From Nocardioidaceae bacterium (GTDB taxonomy: Bacteria > Actinomycetota > Actinomycetes > Propionibacteriales > Nocardioidaceae): 64,000 nt of DNA. The DNA lies in contig JAURVT010000005.1 in the NCBI GenBank assembly GCA_030655315.1, positions 1 through 64,000 of the forward strand. The letters are read 5' to 3'. The notes beneath the pieces were generated by a model. That model ran no database searches and had not been told where the DNA came from. It saw only the letters and a program-made list of their open reading frames with translations. The position numbers and the translations under genes are program-made. Of the stretch, positions 44,769 to 53,367 are shown piece after piece. Each line of letters starts with the position of its first letter. Position 1 is the stretch's first letter.

Positions 44769-45381
44769 GCCGAGCCCGGACACCGGCGTCGCCGAGAAGC
44801 CGGTCAGCAACCTCAACATCGCCAACGCGCTCACCGTGCTGCGCATCGCGCTGGTCCCGCTGTTCGGCTGGGTGCTGCTGGCCCAGGGCGGCGAGGACGT
44901 CACGCTGCGGCTGGTCGCCTTCGTGGTCTTCGCGCTCGCGATGATCACCGACCGGATCGACGGCGAGATCGCCCGCAGCCGCGGCCTGGTCACCAACTTC
45001 GGCAAGATCGCCGACCCCATCGCCGACAAGGCGCTGACCGGCATGGCCTTCGTCGGCCTCTCGATCATCGGCGTCCTGTGGTGGTGGGTCACCATCCTCG
45101 TGCTGGTGCGCGAGTGGGGCATCACGCTGATGCGCTTCGTGGTGATCCGCTACGGCGTGATGCCCGCGAGCCGCGGCGGCAAGATCAAGACCACGCTGCA
45201 GTCGATCGCCCTCGGCGGCTACCTGATCCCCTTCGAGCTGTGGGGCGGACCGGTCTCGACCGTCCTGCTCTGGGTCACCCACGTCGCGATGGTGCTGGCG
45301 GTCGCCGTCACCGTCGTCACGGCCGTGGACTACGTCGCCCAGGCCGTGCGGATGCGCCGCGACGCCCGGGCGTCGGCATGA
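44761..45381 (+). CDS. pgsA: CDP-diacylglycerol-glycerol-3-phosphate 3-phosphatidyltransferase
   Basis: PgsA makes phosphatidylglycerol phosphate, the precursor of PG and cardiolipin. The 206-residue membrane protein has the CDP-alcohol phosphotransferase signature DGxxAR-x8-GxxxDxxxD (from [10 protein letters not shown] through [12 protein letters not shown]) and four to six transmembrane helices. It starts inside the end of rimO and its stop overlaps the cinA ATG, so rimO-pgsA-cinA is one translational unit. Confidence 0.95.
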   Translation: MAEPSPDTGVAEKPVSNLNIANALTVLRIALVPLFGWVLLAQGGEDVTLRLVAFVVFALAMITDRIDGEIARSRGLVTNFGKIADPIADKALTGMAFVGLSIIGVLWWWVTILVLVREWGITLMRFVVIRYGVMPASRGGKIKTTLQSIALGGYLIPFELWGGPVSTVLLWVTHVAMVLAVAVTVVTAVDYVAQAVRMRRDARASA

Positions 45382-45845
45382 CCACCTCGGCGGACGTGGT
45401 CGACGCGCTCCGCGAAGCCGGCTCCACCGTGGCCGTCGCCGAGTCGCTCACGGGCGGGCTCGTCGTCGCCGACCTGGTCGCCGTCGCGGGCGCGTCCGAC
45501 GTCGTGCGCGGCGGGGTGGTGGCCTACGCGGCCGACCTCAAGGCCAGCCTGCTCGGCGTCGACGCCGCGCACCTCGAGCGCGCCGGCACCGTCGACGCCG
45601 GCACCGCGCGCCAGATGGCGGTGGGCGTGCGCGACCGGCTCGGTGCCACCTACGGCCTGTCGACCACCGGCGTCGCGGGACCCGACCCCAGCGAGGGGCA
45701 CCCGCCGGGCACCGTCTACGTCGCCGTCGCGTCCCCGACCGGCACCGCCGTGGAGCGTCTCGACCTCAGGGGAGACCGTGGCGAGGTCCGCGCCGCCGCG
45801 GTCCGCGAGGCCCTCGCGCTGCTCGCCCGCACCGTCCAGCGCTGA
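45378..45845 (+). CDS. cinA: CinA C-terminal domain protein (nicotinamide-nucleotide amidohydrolase)
   Basis: The 155-residue protein consists of the CinA_C domain alone: VAVAESLTGGLVV, GGVVAYAADLKASLLGV, STTGVAGPDPSEGHPPGTVYVAV. Stand-alone CinA_C proteins (PncC-type) deamidate nicotinamide mononucleotide. The ATGA overlap with pgsA shows coupling. The position just before clgR and near recA is conserved in actinobacteria. Confidence 0.93.
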   Translation: MTTSADVVDALREAGSTVAVAESLTGGLVVADLVAVAGASDVVRGGVVAYAADLKASLLGVDAAHLERAGTVDAGTARQMAVGVRDRLGATYGLSTTGVAGPDPSEGHPPGTVYVAVASPTGTAVERLDLRGDRGEVRAAAVREALALLARTVQR

Positions 45846-45904
45846 CCCGCACGGGCGGCGCCTGGAAGAAAGCGCGCAGATCCGGCGTTCGGTGAGATGA
45901 TGGA

Positions 45905-45921
45905 GGGACCCGACGGGTCCC
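45905..45921 (+). promoter_or_regulatory. 7-bp hairpin just upstream of the clgR ribosome-binding site
   Basis: GGGACCC (45905-45911) and GGGTCCC (45915-45921) pair perfectly around GAC. The element ends 14 nt before the clgR ATG, next to AGGGAGGG. It may be an operator or modulate translation. Confidence 0.4.
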
Positions 45922-45935
45922 AGGGAGGGAGAGCC

Positions 45936-46229
45936 ATGGTGCTGCTGCGCCAGCTGGTCGGCGACGTGCTCCGGCAACGCCGCCTCGCCCTCGGCCTGAC
46001 CATGCGCGAGGTCTCCTCGCTTGCACGCGTGAGCCTGGGATACATCTCCGAGGTCGAGCGAGGCCACAAGGAGCCGTCGTCCGAGCTCCTCGCGTCGCTC
46101 TGCCGCGCTCTGGACGTGCCGCTGTCGCAGGTGCTGCGCGACGTCGGCGCCCTGCTCGAGGTCGACGAGGCCGCCGCGCTGTCGACGGTGCCCGCACCCA
46201 CGGGGGCGGCACCGGCGTTCGCCGCCTGA
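45936..46229 (+). CDS. clgR: ClgR-type transcriptional regulator
   Basis: The 97-residue product has an XRE-type HTH spanning [33 protein letters not shown], closely matching ClgR, which in corynebacteria, streptomycetes and mycobacteria activates clp protease and other stress genes and is itself degraded by Clp. The location between cinA and recA supports this. ATG 45936 follows a strong AGGGAGGG; an earlier in-frame ATG at 45897 would read through the 7-bp hairpin. The C terminus ends in Ala-Ala, the usual type of Clp-sensitive tail. No canonical ClgR box was recognised upstream. Confidence 0.9.
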   Translation: MVLLRQLVGDVLRQRRLALGLTMREVSSLARVSLGYISEVERGHKEPSSELLASLCRALDVPLSQVLRDVGALLEVDEAAALSTVPAPTGAAPAFAA

Positions 46230-46273
46230 GCGTCGCAACGGCGGGTTTGAAGACGTTCCTGCGGGAAAACTGA

Positions 46274-46279
46274 CACAAT
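46274..46279 (+). promoter_or_regulatory. Probable -10 element CACAAT for the LuxR-type gene
   Basis: CACAAT lies 6 nt before GTG 46286 in an unusually A-rich stretch. TTGAAG at 46247-46252 is a possible -35 but the spacing of 21 nt is long. Confidence 0.4.
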
Positions 46280-46285
46280 GCCCAG

Positions 46286-47467
46286 GTGCGACCCGATGCT
46301 GTTGACTCACGCCGCCGCGAGCCCGTGGCCGCTCGACCCATGGTCGAGCGGGCGTTGGCCGGCGTGCTGGAGCGAGTGAGCCGCGACACCCGCGACCCGA
46401 TCGCCGTCGTGGACCTGCGCCCCGGTCACCGGGGACGCGTCCGCTGGAGCAACCGGCGAGGCGCGGCCTGGACGGTGCGACCGGGCGACCTCGTGCGCAA
46501 CCACGCGCCCGAGGAGCACGCTGACGCGGTCGAGCAGATGCTCGAGCACCTCGCCGACCACACCGGCACCGTGCAGATGCCGGCGGGGATCTCGCGGGCG
46601 ACCGGACCCGTCCGGTGGGACATGGTCCGCGCGGGCGACGGACCGGAGTCCGACTACGCCATCATCAGGATCGCCAGCGTGAGCGAGGGGGCTGCGATGA
46701 ACGATCAGCGACGACAGAACGATCTCGACGACTTCGTGGAGCGGGTGCGGTACTCGATGTCGCGCCTGTCGCGACAGTCGGGCGTCGTGGGGGTGGTCGG
46801 CGTCGACCTCAAGCGGGCTGACGAGTCCGCCAGCCAGGACCCGACCCTCGCCGACAAGCTGCGCGAGTCCTACACCCACGCGGCCGCCCGCATCTCCAGC
46901 GTGGCGCGCTCCGGCGACTCGGTGGTCCAGGTCGCCGAGCACCAGATCGCGGTGCTCGTCGAGGTGCGCACGCCCCTCGACCTCGACATCGTCATCGCCC
47001 GGATCTCGCGCACCATCGGCGAGCCCTTCTCCGTCGGCGGCGACACCATCCGCATCGGCAGCGGCGTGGCCTCGGCCTACGCCGAGGGCAACCACGGGGA
47101 GCCCGCGGCGCTCGTCGCCGAGGCGCTGCACCGCGCCCGCGAGGCCCGCCTCGACCCGTCCACCCGCGCGGCGGTCGACGCCCGCGGCGGGCGCGGCGCC
47201 AACGAGCGCTCGATGGTCGCCCTCACCACGCCCGGCCCGCGCGAGCTCGACGGTGGCATGCCCACCCTCACGAGCCGCGAGCGCGAGACCCTCGCCCGGA
47301 TGTGCGCCGGTCAGAGCACCTCGGTGATGGCCGACTCCATGGGCATCAGCATCACCACCGTCCGCACCCACGTGCGCGCCGTGCTCTCCAAGCTTGGCGC
47401 GCACTCGCGTGTCGAGGCCGTCGCCGTCGCCGTCCGCAACGGCCTCGTCTCCCGCCACGAGCCCTAG
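46286..47467 (+). CDS. LuxR-type regulator with PAS-like and degenerate GGDEF-like domains
   Basis: The 393-residue product appears to have three parts: a PAS-like N-terminal sensor (about residues 30-135, VRWSNRRGAAWTVRPGD), a central region of about 150 residues resembling a degenerate GGDEF fold (RSGDSVVQVAEHQIAVLVE in place of the GGDEF loop), and a C-terminal LuxR HTH (LTSRERETLARMCAGQST...VRTHVRAVLSKLG). The missing GGDEF residues argue against diguanylate cyclase activity, leaving a ligand-sensing role. The order PAS, GGDEF-like, LuxR is unusual. It starts 56 nt after clgR and converges with the glycosylase gene. Confidence 0.8.
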   Translation: MRPDAVDSRRREPVAARPMVERALAGVLERVSRDTRDPIAVVDLRPGHRGRVRWSNRRGAAWTVRPGDLVRNHAPEEHADAVEQMLEHLADHTGTVQMPAGISRATGPVRWDMVRAGDGPESDYAIIRIASVSEGAAMNDQRRQNDLDDFVERVRYSMSRLSRQSGVVGVVGVDLKRADESASQDPTLADKLRESYTHAAARISSVARSGDSVVQVAEHQIAVLVEVRTPLDLDIVIARISRTIGEPFSVGGDTIRIGSGVASAYAEGNHGEPAALVAEALHRAREARLDPSTRAAVDARGGRGANERSMVALTTPGPRELDGGMPTLTSRERETLARMCAGQSTSVMADSMGISITTVRTHVRAVLSKLGAHSRVEAVAVAVRNGLVSRHEP

Positions 47468-47549
47468 CCGCGCGCCCCGGCATCCCGCCTGACGGCGTTG
47501 CTCGCCACGTCGACGCACGACACCGGTGCGCCATCGTGGCGGCGCCTGG

Positions 47550-48338
47550 TCAGTCGGGCGCCGGCTGGCAGCGGGGGCACCAGAAGCTGACGCGCATCAT
47601 CAGCGGGTCCTCGCCGATCTCGCCCTTGAGCAGCCGGGTGCCGCAGCGGCGGCAGGGGCGGCCCGAGCGGCCGTAGACCCACAGCTCGCGGCCGGAGCGC
47701 AGGTCGCCGGTGGTGCAGCGCATCGCGCGGAGCGAGTTGGCCTTGAGCAGACGGGCCGCCTTGTCGACCAGGCGCGCGACGTCGGGGACGACGGACACCG
47801 GCGCCTCGGGGTGCAGGCCCACGATGAAGCACAGCTCGTGGGCGTACACGTTGCCGACGCCGGCGAGGTTGCGCTGGTCCAGCAGGGCCATCGCCACACC
47901 GCGGTCGGGGTCGGACGCGACGGCCCGGGTGGCTCTCTCGGCGTCCCAGTCCGGACCCAGGAGGTCCGGGCCCAGGTAGTCCAGCGCGGTGGTCGCCTCC
48001 TCGGCGGTCCACACCTCGAGGACGCCGAGGCTGAACCCGACGGCGACCCGGTCCGCGGTGTGCAGGACCACGCGCGCCTGGTGCGCGGGACGCTTCCAGG
48101 TGCCACCCGGTGGGTAGAGGTGCCAGGAGCCCTCCATCTTCAGGTGCGAGTGCACGACGTGGTCGCCCAGATCCATCAGCAGGTGCTTGCCCCGGCTGCG
48201 CACGGACTCGATCCGGCGCCCCGAGAGGTCGGTGATCGCGAGCTGGGGCACCCGGAAGTCGGTCTTGACGAGCATCTCGCCGTCGAGCGCCGTGGCGAGG
48301 TTGGTCGCGGCGCGGAACACCGTGTCGCCCTCAGGCAC
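47550..48338 (-). CDS. Fpg/Nei-family DNA glycosylase (Nei-like)
   Basis: The 262-residue product has the catalytic N terminus PEGDTVFRA (Pro and Glu after Met removal), an H2TH region (QRNLAGVGNVYAHELCF) and a C-terminal zinc finger with Cys pairs in RPCRRCGTRLL and FWCPRCQ. PEGDTV is typical of Nei/endonuclease VIII, which excises oxidised pyrimidines and cleaves the abasic site. The GTG start is 3 nt after the Lhr helicase stop on the same strand, a pairing common in actinobacteria that links both to DNA repair. Confidence 0.93.
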   Translation of the reverse strand: MPEGDTVFRAATNLATALDGEMLVKTDFRVPQLAITDLSGRRIESVRSRGKHLLMDLGDHVVHSHLKMEGSWHLYPPGGTWKRPAHQARVVLHTADRVAVGFSLGVLEVWTAEEATTALDYLGPDLLGPDWDAERATRAVASDPDRGVAMALLDQRNLAGVGNVYAHELCFIVGLHPEAPVSVVPDVARLVDKAARLLKANSLRAMRCTTGDLRSGRELWVYGRSGRPCRRCGTRLLKGEIGEDPLMMRVSFWCPRCQPAPD

Positions 48339-48341
48339 CGG

Positions 48342-51300
48342 TCACGACCTGATCCGCAGGCCACGCGGGGTGGCATGGAAGCCGGCCTGCTCGAGGGCGT
48401 CGGCCAGGGGGGTGCCGAGCACCTGCTCGCCGTCGGCCTTCTCCAGCGTCAGCCGGCCGAGCGCCCCGTCGCGGACCGCGAGCGCGAGCGCGTCGACGGC
48501 GGGCTGGAGCCGGTCGGGCGCGTCGACGAAGGTGAGCAGCGTCTTGCCGCCGCGCTCGACGTAGAGCGCGAGCTCGCCGTCGACCAGCACCACCAGGGCC
48601 CCGGCCTTGCGGCCCGGCCGGTGCGTCCCCGACGGGTCGGGCCACGGCAGGGCCGCGCCGTAGGGGTTGGCCGGGTCGGTGGCGGCCAGCGTGAGCGCCG
48701 AGGGCGCCCCGACCTCGGTCTCGTCGCCGACCTGGCGGGAGAACGAGCGGAGCCGGTCGACGGCGCCGACGGTGGCGAACTGGGCGGCCCCGAGGGAGTC
48801 GACGAAGTAGCCGCGTCGGCACTGACCGGCGTCCTCGAACCCGCTGAGCACCTTGTAGACGCCCGCGAAGCCCCCGCGCACGTGCTCGGCCTGCACCGAC
48901 CCGCGGGTGACCACGCCGTAGCGGTCGAGGAGCAGCTCGCCGGTGGCGGCGGCACGGACCGTCGGGTCCACGACGGGACGCTCGAGGAGCGACCACCGCC
49001 CGGCCACGGCCGGGGGACCGGTGCGCGAGGGCATCGACGGGCGCCCGGGCCGCATCGGGCGGCGGCCTCGGACCGAGCGGCTGCGGGGCGTGGCGGCCTT
49101 GGTGCGGTGCGCGGTGCGTCCGGCGCCGATCAGGGCACGCAGCGGGGCGAGCGTGTCGTTGGTGAGGTGGCCGGCCCAGACCAGCTGCCACAGCGCCGCC
49201 GCGAGCGCCTGGTCGTCGGTGGAGCCGACCGCGTCGGACAGCGTGCGGAAGAAGTACGCACCGCCACCGGCCATCGCCTCCAGCACGGTGGTCTCGAGCG
49301 GGTCGAGGTCGTGCGGCGCGGGGTCGGGCACGGTGAGGTCGACGGTGTCGGCGAGGTGCAGGCCGACCCAGCCGTCGTTGCCCGGCAGCGACCCCGACCC
49401 CGCCCAGACCACCTCGCCGGTCGAGGTGAGCTCGTCGAGCATGGACGGCGCGTAGTCGATCACGCGGGAGCGGAGCACGAGCGGCTCGAGCGCCGACGCC
49501 GGCACGGGCACCCCGGCCAGCTGTTCGACGACGGTGATGACGCCGTCGACCCCGCGCAGGCGTCCACCGACGTGCTGCCAGCTGGGCAGGAAGCGGCCCA
49601 GCGTGGACGTCTCGACCGGCTCGACCTCGTGCCGGAGCGCGGCGAGCGAGCGACGACGGACGCGGCGCAGCACCTCCGCGTCGCACCACTCCGCGCCCTG
49701 CGCGCCGGGCCGGAACTCGCCCTCGACCACGCGGCCGGCGGCCGACAGCCGCACCAGGACGTCGTGCACCACGGCGACGCCGAGACCCAGCCGGGAGGCG
49801 ACGTCGGTGGTGACGAAGGGGCCGTGGGTGCGCGCGAACCGGCTGACCAGGTCGGCGAGCGGGTCGTCGACCGGCATGATGAACGCGTCCGGCGTGCCCA
49901 TCGGGATCGGGACGCCGAGGGCGTCGCGGAGCCGGGCGGCGTCCTCGACCGCGACCCACCACTGGTGGTCGGCGAAGGAGACCCGCAGGGCGCGGCGGTC
50001 CTGGGCGAGGTCGACGAGCCAGGCCGAGGCCTGGCCGGGCTCGGTGAGCCTGGCCTCGACCTCCTCGGTGGTGAGCGGCCCGAGCACGCGGAGCAGGTCC
50101 GCGACGCCCTCGAGCCCCTTGGCCTTGCGGTCGTCGGCGAGCCGCTGCAGCTCCGCCTCGGTGTCGGTGAGGACCGTGGGGTCGAGCAGGTCGCGCAGCT
50201 CGGCACGACCCAGCAGCTCGGACAGCAGCGAGGTGTCGAGGGACAGCGCGGCGGCGCGTCGCTCCGCGAGCGGGCTGTCGCCCTCGTAGAGGAACGCGGC
50301 GACGTAGCCGAACAGCAGGGAGCGGGCGAACGGCGACGGCTGCTGCGTGGTGGTCTCGACGACCCGCACGCGGCGGGCGTCGATGTCACCCATCAGCGAC
50401 ACCAGCGCGGGCACGTCGTAGACGTCCTGCAGGCACTCGCGCACGGTCTCGAGCACGATCGGGAAGCTGGGGTACCGGCGGGCGACCTCGAGCAGGGCGG
50501 CCGACCGCTGGCGCTGCTGCCACAGCGGCGAGCGCTTGCCGGGGTTGCGTCGGGGGAGCAGCAGGGCGCGGGCGGCGCACTCGCGGAACCGTGACGCGAA
50601 CAGGGCCGACCCGCCGACCTCGTCGGTGACGATCTGGTCGACCTCGTCGGGCTCGAGGACGAAGAGGTCGGCGCCGGGCGGCTCGTCGTCGGTGTCGGGC
50701 AGGCGCACCACGATGCCGTCGTCGGCGGCCATCGAGGCGGCGTCGGTGCCGTAGCGCTGGCGGACGCGCGCGCCGACGGCCAGCGCCCAGGGCGCGTGGA
50801 CCTGCATGCCGAAGGGGGAGTGGAGCACCAGGCGCCAGTCGCCGAGCTCGTCGCGGAACCGCTCGAGCAGCAGCAGCTGGTCGTGCGGCACGTGGCCGGT
50901 GGCCTCCTGCTGCTCGTGCACGAACGACAGGAGGTTGTCGGTGGCCCAGGCGTCGAGGCCGGCGTCGAGGCAGCGGGTGCGGGCGTCGGGCGCGCTCGCG
51001 CCGGTGAGGGTGCGGGTGAAGGCGCCGACGGCGCGGCCGAGCTCGTAGGGACGTCCGAGGCTGTCGCCCTTCCAGAACGGCAGCTTGCCTGGCTGGCCGT
51101 AGGCGGGGCTGACGAGGACGCGGTCGTGGGTGATGTCCTCGATCCGCCAGCTGGTGGCGCCGAGGGCGAAGACGTCTCCGACGCGCGACTCGTAGACCAT
51201 CTCCTCGTCGAGCTCGCCGACGCGCGCGGCCTTCTCGCCCACCATGTAGACGCTGAAGAGGCCGCGGTCGGGGATGGTGCCGCCGGAGGTGACCGCCAGG

Positions 51301-52928
51301 CGCTGGGCGCCGGGGCGCCCGGTGAGGGTGCCGCCCACGCGGTCCCAGACGATGCGCGGGCGCAGCTCGGCGAACTCGTCGGAGGGGTAGCGGCCGGCGA
51401 GGAGATCGAGGGTGGCGTCGAAGGCCGAGCGGGGCAGGCCCGAGAAGGGTGCGGTGCGCCGCACCGCGGCGTACCAGTCGTCGACGTCGATGGGCTCGAG
51501 CGCGCAGGCGGCGACGGTCTGCTGGGCCAGCACGTCGAGCGGGTTCGCAGGGACGCGGAGCGACTCGATGGCGCCCTCGCGCATCCGCTCGACGGTGACC
51601 GCGGCCTGGAGGAGGTCGGCCCGGTGCTTGGGGAACACGACGCCGGTGGAGGTCTCGCCGACCTGGTGGCCGGCCCGGCCGACGCGCTGCAGGCCGCTCG
51701 CCACCGACGGCGGCGACTCGACCTGGATGACGAGGTCGACCGCGCCCATGTCGATGCCGAGCTCGAGCGAGCTGGTGGCCACGACGCACGGGATCCGGCC
51801 GGACTTGAGGTCGTCCTCGATGAGGGCGCGCTGCTCCTTGGACACCGAGCCGTGGTGCGAGCGGGCGAGCGTGGGCTCGGCGCCCTCGGTGGACCCGGCC
51901 TGGGCCATCAGCTGGGCCGGCGGACGGGACGCGCCGACGACGTCGTCCGGGCTCGCCTGGAGCAGGGCCGTGCGGTCGGCGTGGATCTCGTTGAGGCGGG
52001 CGGTGAGCCGCTCGGCGAGGCGACGGGAGTTGGCGAACACGATCGAGGTGCGGTGGGCGTAGACGAGGTCGACGACGCGCTCCTCGACGTGCGGCCAGAT
52101 GGACGCCTGCCGCTCGACGTCGCCGGCGACCGAGCCCTCGACGGGGGCCGCGGTGCCGAGCTCGGTCATGTCGGCGACCGGGACGACGACCGACAGGTCC
52201 CAGGCCTTGGTCGAGGGCGGGGCCACGATCCGCACCGGGGCCTGGCCGCCGAGGAACCGGGCCACCTCCTCGTGCGGGCGCACGGTGGCCGAGAGGCCGA
52301 TGCGCTGCACCGGGCGGGTGTCGCGCTCGCGCAGGAGGTCGTCGAGGCGCTCCAGCGACAGCGCGAGGTGGGCCCCGCGCTTGGACGACGCGACGGCGTG
52401 CACCTCGTCGACGATCACCGTCTCGACCCCGGCCAGCGACTCGCGCGCCGCCGACGTGAGCATCAGGAACAGCGACTCGGGGGTGGTGATGAGGATGTCG
52501 GGCGGCTTGGTGGCGAGCGCCCGGCGCTCCTGCGGGGGCGTGTCGCCGGAGCGGACGCCGACGGTGATCGTGGGGGCGTCGACCCCGAGGCGCTTGGCGG
52601 TCTGGGTGATGCCGACGAGCGGAGCGCGCAGGTTGCGCTCGACGTCGACGGCGAGCGCCTTGAGCGGGGACACGTACAGGACGCGGGTGCGCAGCATCGG
52701 CTCGTCGGGCGGCGGGGTGGTGGCCAGGCGGTCGAGGGACCACAGGAAGGCCGAGAGCGTCTTGCCCGAGCCGGTGGGTGCCACGACGAGCGCGTGCGAC
52801 CCCTCCGACACCGCCTCCCACGCCCCCACCTGCGCCGACGTGGGCGCGGCGAACGCGCCGGCGAACCACTCGCGGGTCGCCGGTGAGAACCGGTCGAGGA
52901 CCGGGTCGTGGCCGGGGCTGTCGCTCAT
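48342..52928 (-). CDS. lhr: Lhr-type giant SF2 helicase
   Basis: The 1528-residue product has Walker A APTGSGKTLSAFL (residues 50-62), the DEVH box in VIVDEVHAVA, ATSSLELGID, and the motif-VI-type QRVGRAGHQ. A winged helix and Lhr-core region follow, and then a long C-terminal part with DUF4011-free, Lhr-CTD-like wing and beta-barrel segments. Lhr is a 3'-5' DNA translocase active on RNA:DNA hybrids, implicated in DNA repair. ATG 52928 is used; the upstream in-frame extension is not family-like. The downstream Nei-like gene is coupled. The promoter carries a weak RecA-NDp-like sequence. Confidence 0.95.
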   Translation of the reverse strand: MSDSPGHDPVLDRFSPATREWFAGAFAAPTSAQVGAWEAVSEGSHALVVAPTGSGKTLSAFLWSLDRLATTPPPDEPMLRTRVLYVSPLKALAVDVERNLRAPLVGITQTAKRLGVDAPTITVGVRSGDTPPQERRALATKPPDILITTPESLFLMLTSAARESLAGVETVIVDEVHAVASSKRGAHLALSLERLDDLLRERDTRPVQRIGLSATVRPHEEVARFLGGQAPVRIVAPPSTKAWDLSVVVPVADMTELGTAAPVEGSVAGDVERQASIWPHVEERVVDLVYAHRTSIVFANSRRLAERLTARLNEIHADRTALLQASPDDVVGASRPPAQLMAQAGSTEGAEPTLARSHHGSVSKEQRALIEDDLKSGRIPCVVATSSLELGIDMGAVDLVIQVESPPSVASGLQRVGRAGHQVGETSTGVVFPKHRADLLQAAVTVERMREGAIESLRVPANPLDVLAQQTVAACALEPIDVDDWYAAVRRTAPFSGLPRSAFDATLDLLAGRYPSDEFAELRPRIVWDRVGGTLTGRPGAQRLAVTSGGTIPDRGLFSVYMVGEKAARVGELDEEMVYESRVGDVFALGATSWRIEDITHDRVLVSPAYGQPGKLPFWKGDSLGRPYELGRAVGAFTRTLTGASAPDARTRCLDAGLDAWATDNLLSFVHEQQEATGHVPHDQLLLLERFRDELGDWRLVLHSPFGMQVHAPWALAVGARVRQRYGTDAASMAADDGIVVRLPDTDDEPPGADLFVLEPDEVDQIVTDEVGGSALFASRFRECAARALLLPRRNPGKRSPLWQQRQRSAALLEVARRYPSFPIVLETVRECLQDVYDVPALVSLMGDIDARRVRVVETTTQQPSPFARSLLFGYVAAFLYEGDSPLAERRAAALSLDTSLLSELLGRAELRDLLDPTVLTDTEAELQRLADDRKAKGLEGVADLLRVLGPLTTEEVEARLTEPGQASAWLVDLAQDRRALRVSFADHQWWVAVEDAARLRDALGVPIPMGTPDAFIMPVDDPLADLVSRFARTHGPFVTTDVASRLGLGVAVVHDVLVRLSAAGRVVEGEFRPGAQGAEWCDAEVLRRVRRRSLAALRHEVEPVETSTLGRFLPSWQHVGGRLRGVDGVITVVEQLAGVPVPASALEPLVLRSRVIDYAPSMLDELTSTGEVVWAGSGSLPGNDGWVGLHLADTVDLTVPDPAPHDLDPLETTVLEAMAGGGAYFFRTLSDAVGSTDDQALAAALWQLVWAGHLTNDTLAPLRALIGAGRTAHRTKAATPRSRSVRGRRPMRPGRPSMPSRTGPPAVAGRWSLLERPVVDPTVRAAATGELLLDRYGVVTRGSVQAEHVRGGFAGVYKVLSGFEDAGQCRRGYFVDSLGAAQFATVGAVDRLRSFSRQVGDETEVGAPSALTLAATDPANPYGAALPWPDPSGTHRPGRKAGALVVLVDGELALYVERGGKTLLTFVDAPDRLQPAVDALALAVRDGALGRLTLEKADGEQVLGTPLADALEQAGFHATPRGLRIRS

Positions 52929-52934
52929 CGGTCC

Positions 52935-52957
52935 ATCCTCGCCCACGGGTCCGACAC
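52935..52957 (-). promoter_or_regulatory. Weak RecA-NDp (PafBC)-like promoter for lhr
   Basis: Read on the minus strand, GTGTCGGAC, 8 nt, then GAGGAT follows the layout TTGTCRGTG-N8-TANNNT with about six of nine matches in the first block. GAGGAT is 6 nt from the lhr ATG. The match is imperfect and needs a regulon-wide comparison. Confidence 0.3.
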
Positions 52958-53068
52958 CCGCCGGGCACGTGACGTCGGACTCCCGGGTCGGCACGGGACC
53001 GGTGGTGCCGGCGGGGGGTGCCCACCTCGCGGTCCGGGGGTGTCGTGCCCGGGTCGCATACTGGCGGC

Positions 53069-53263
53069 GTGAGGCACAGCGAGTTCTGGGACCGGATGGA
53101 GCACCACCTCGGTGCCGGCTACGCGCGCGTCTGGGCCAGCACCCAGGTGCTCGGCGACCTCGGCAGCCGCACCGTCGACGAGGCCCTCGACGCCGGCGAG
53201 CAGCCCAAGACCGTCTGGCGCGCCGTCTGGGCGTCGCTCGAGCTGCCCGAGCGGGAGCGCTGA
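53069..53263 (+). CDS. DUF3046 family protein
   Basis: The 64-residue product matches the short actinobacterial DUF3046 family: HSEFWDRMEHHLGAGYARVWASTQVLGDLGSRTVDEALDAGE and KTVWRAVWASLELP. These genes typically sit beside recA/recX or lhr, as here, and their function is unknown. The GTG at 53069 is 6 nt after a CATACT hexamer, suggesting a leaderless mRNA. A longer start at 53018 would be atypical for the family. Confidence 0.88.
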   Translation: MRHSEFWDRMEHHLGAGYARVWASTQVLGDLGSRTVDEALDAGEQPKTVWRAVWASLELPERER

Positions 53264-53367
53264 GGGCCCGTCCCGACGGAGGCCGACGCCCTCGGCCGCG
53301 CCCTCCGGCGCGACCGGGCCACCGCCGGCAGCAGCGCTGGAGGCCGGGCCCGGCACGCCCCGCGCCG

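Noticed and set aside
50386-53025. A minus-strand open frame of 879 codons inside the lhr gene.
   Set aside because: Out of frame with the Lhr helicase motifs; the Arg/Pro/Ala-rich translation has no domain.
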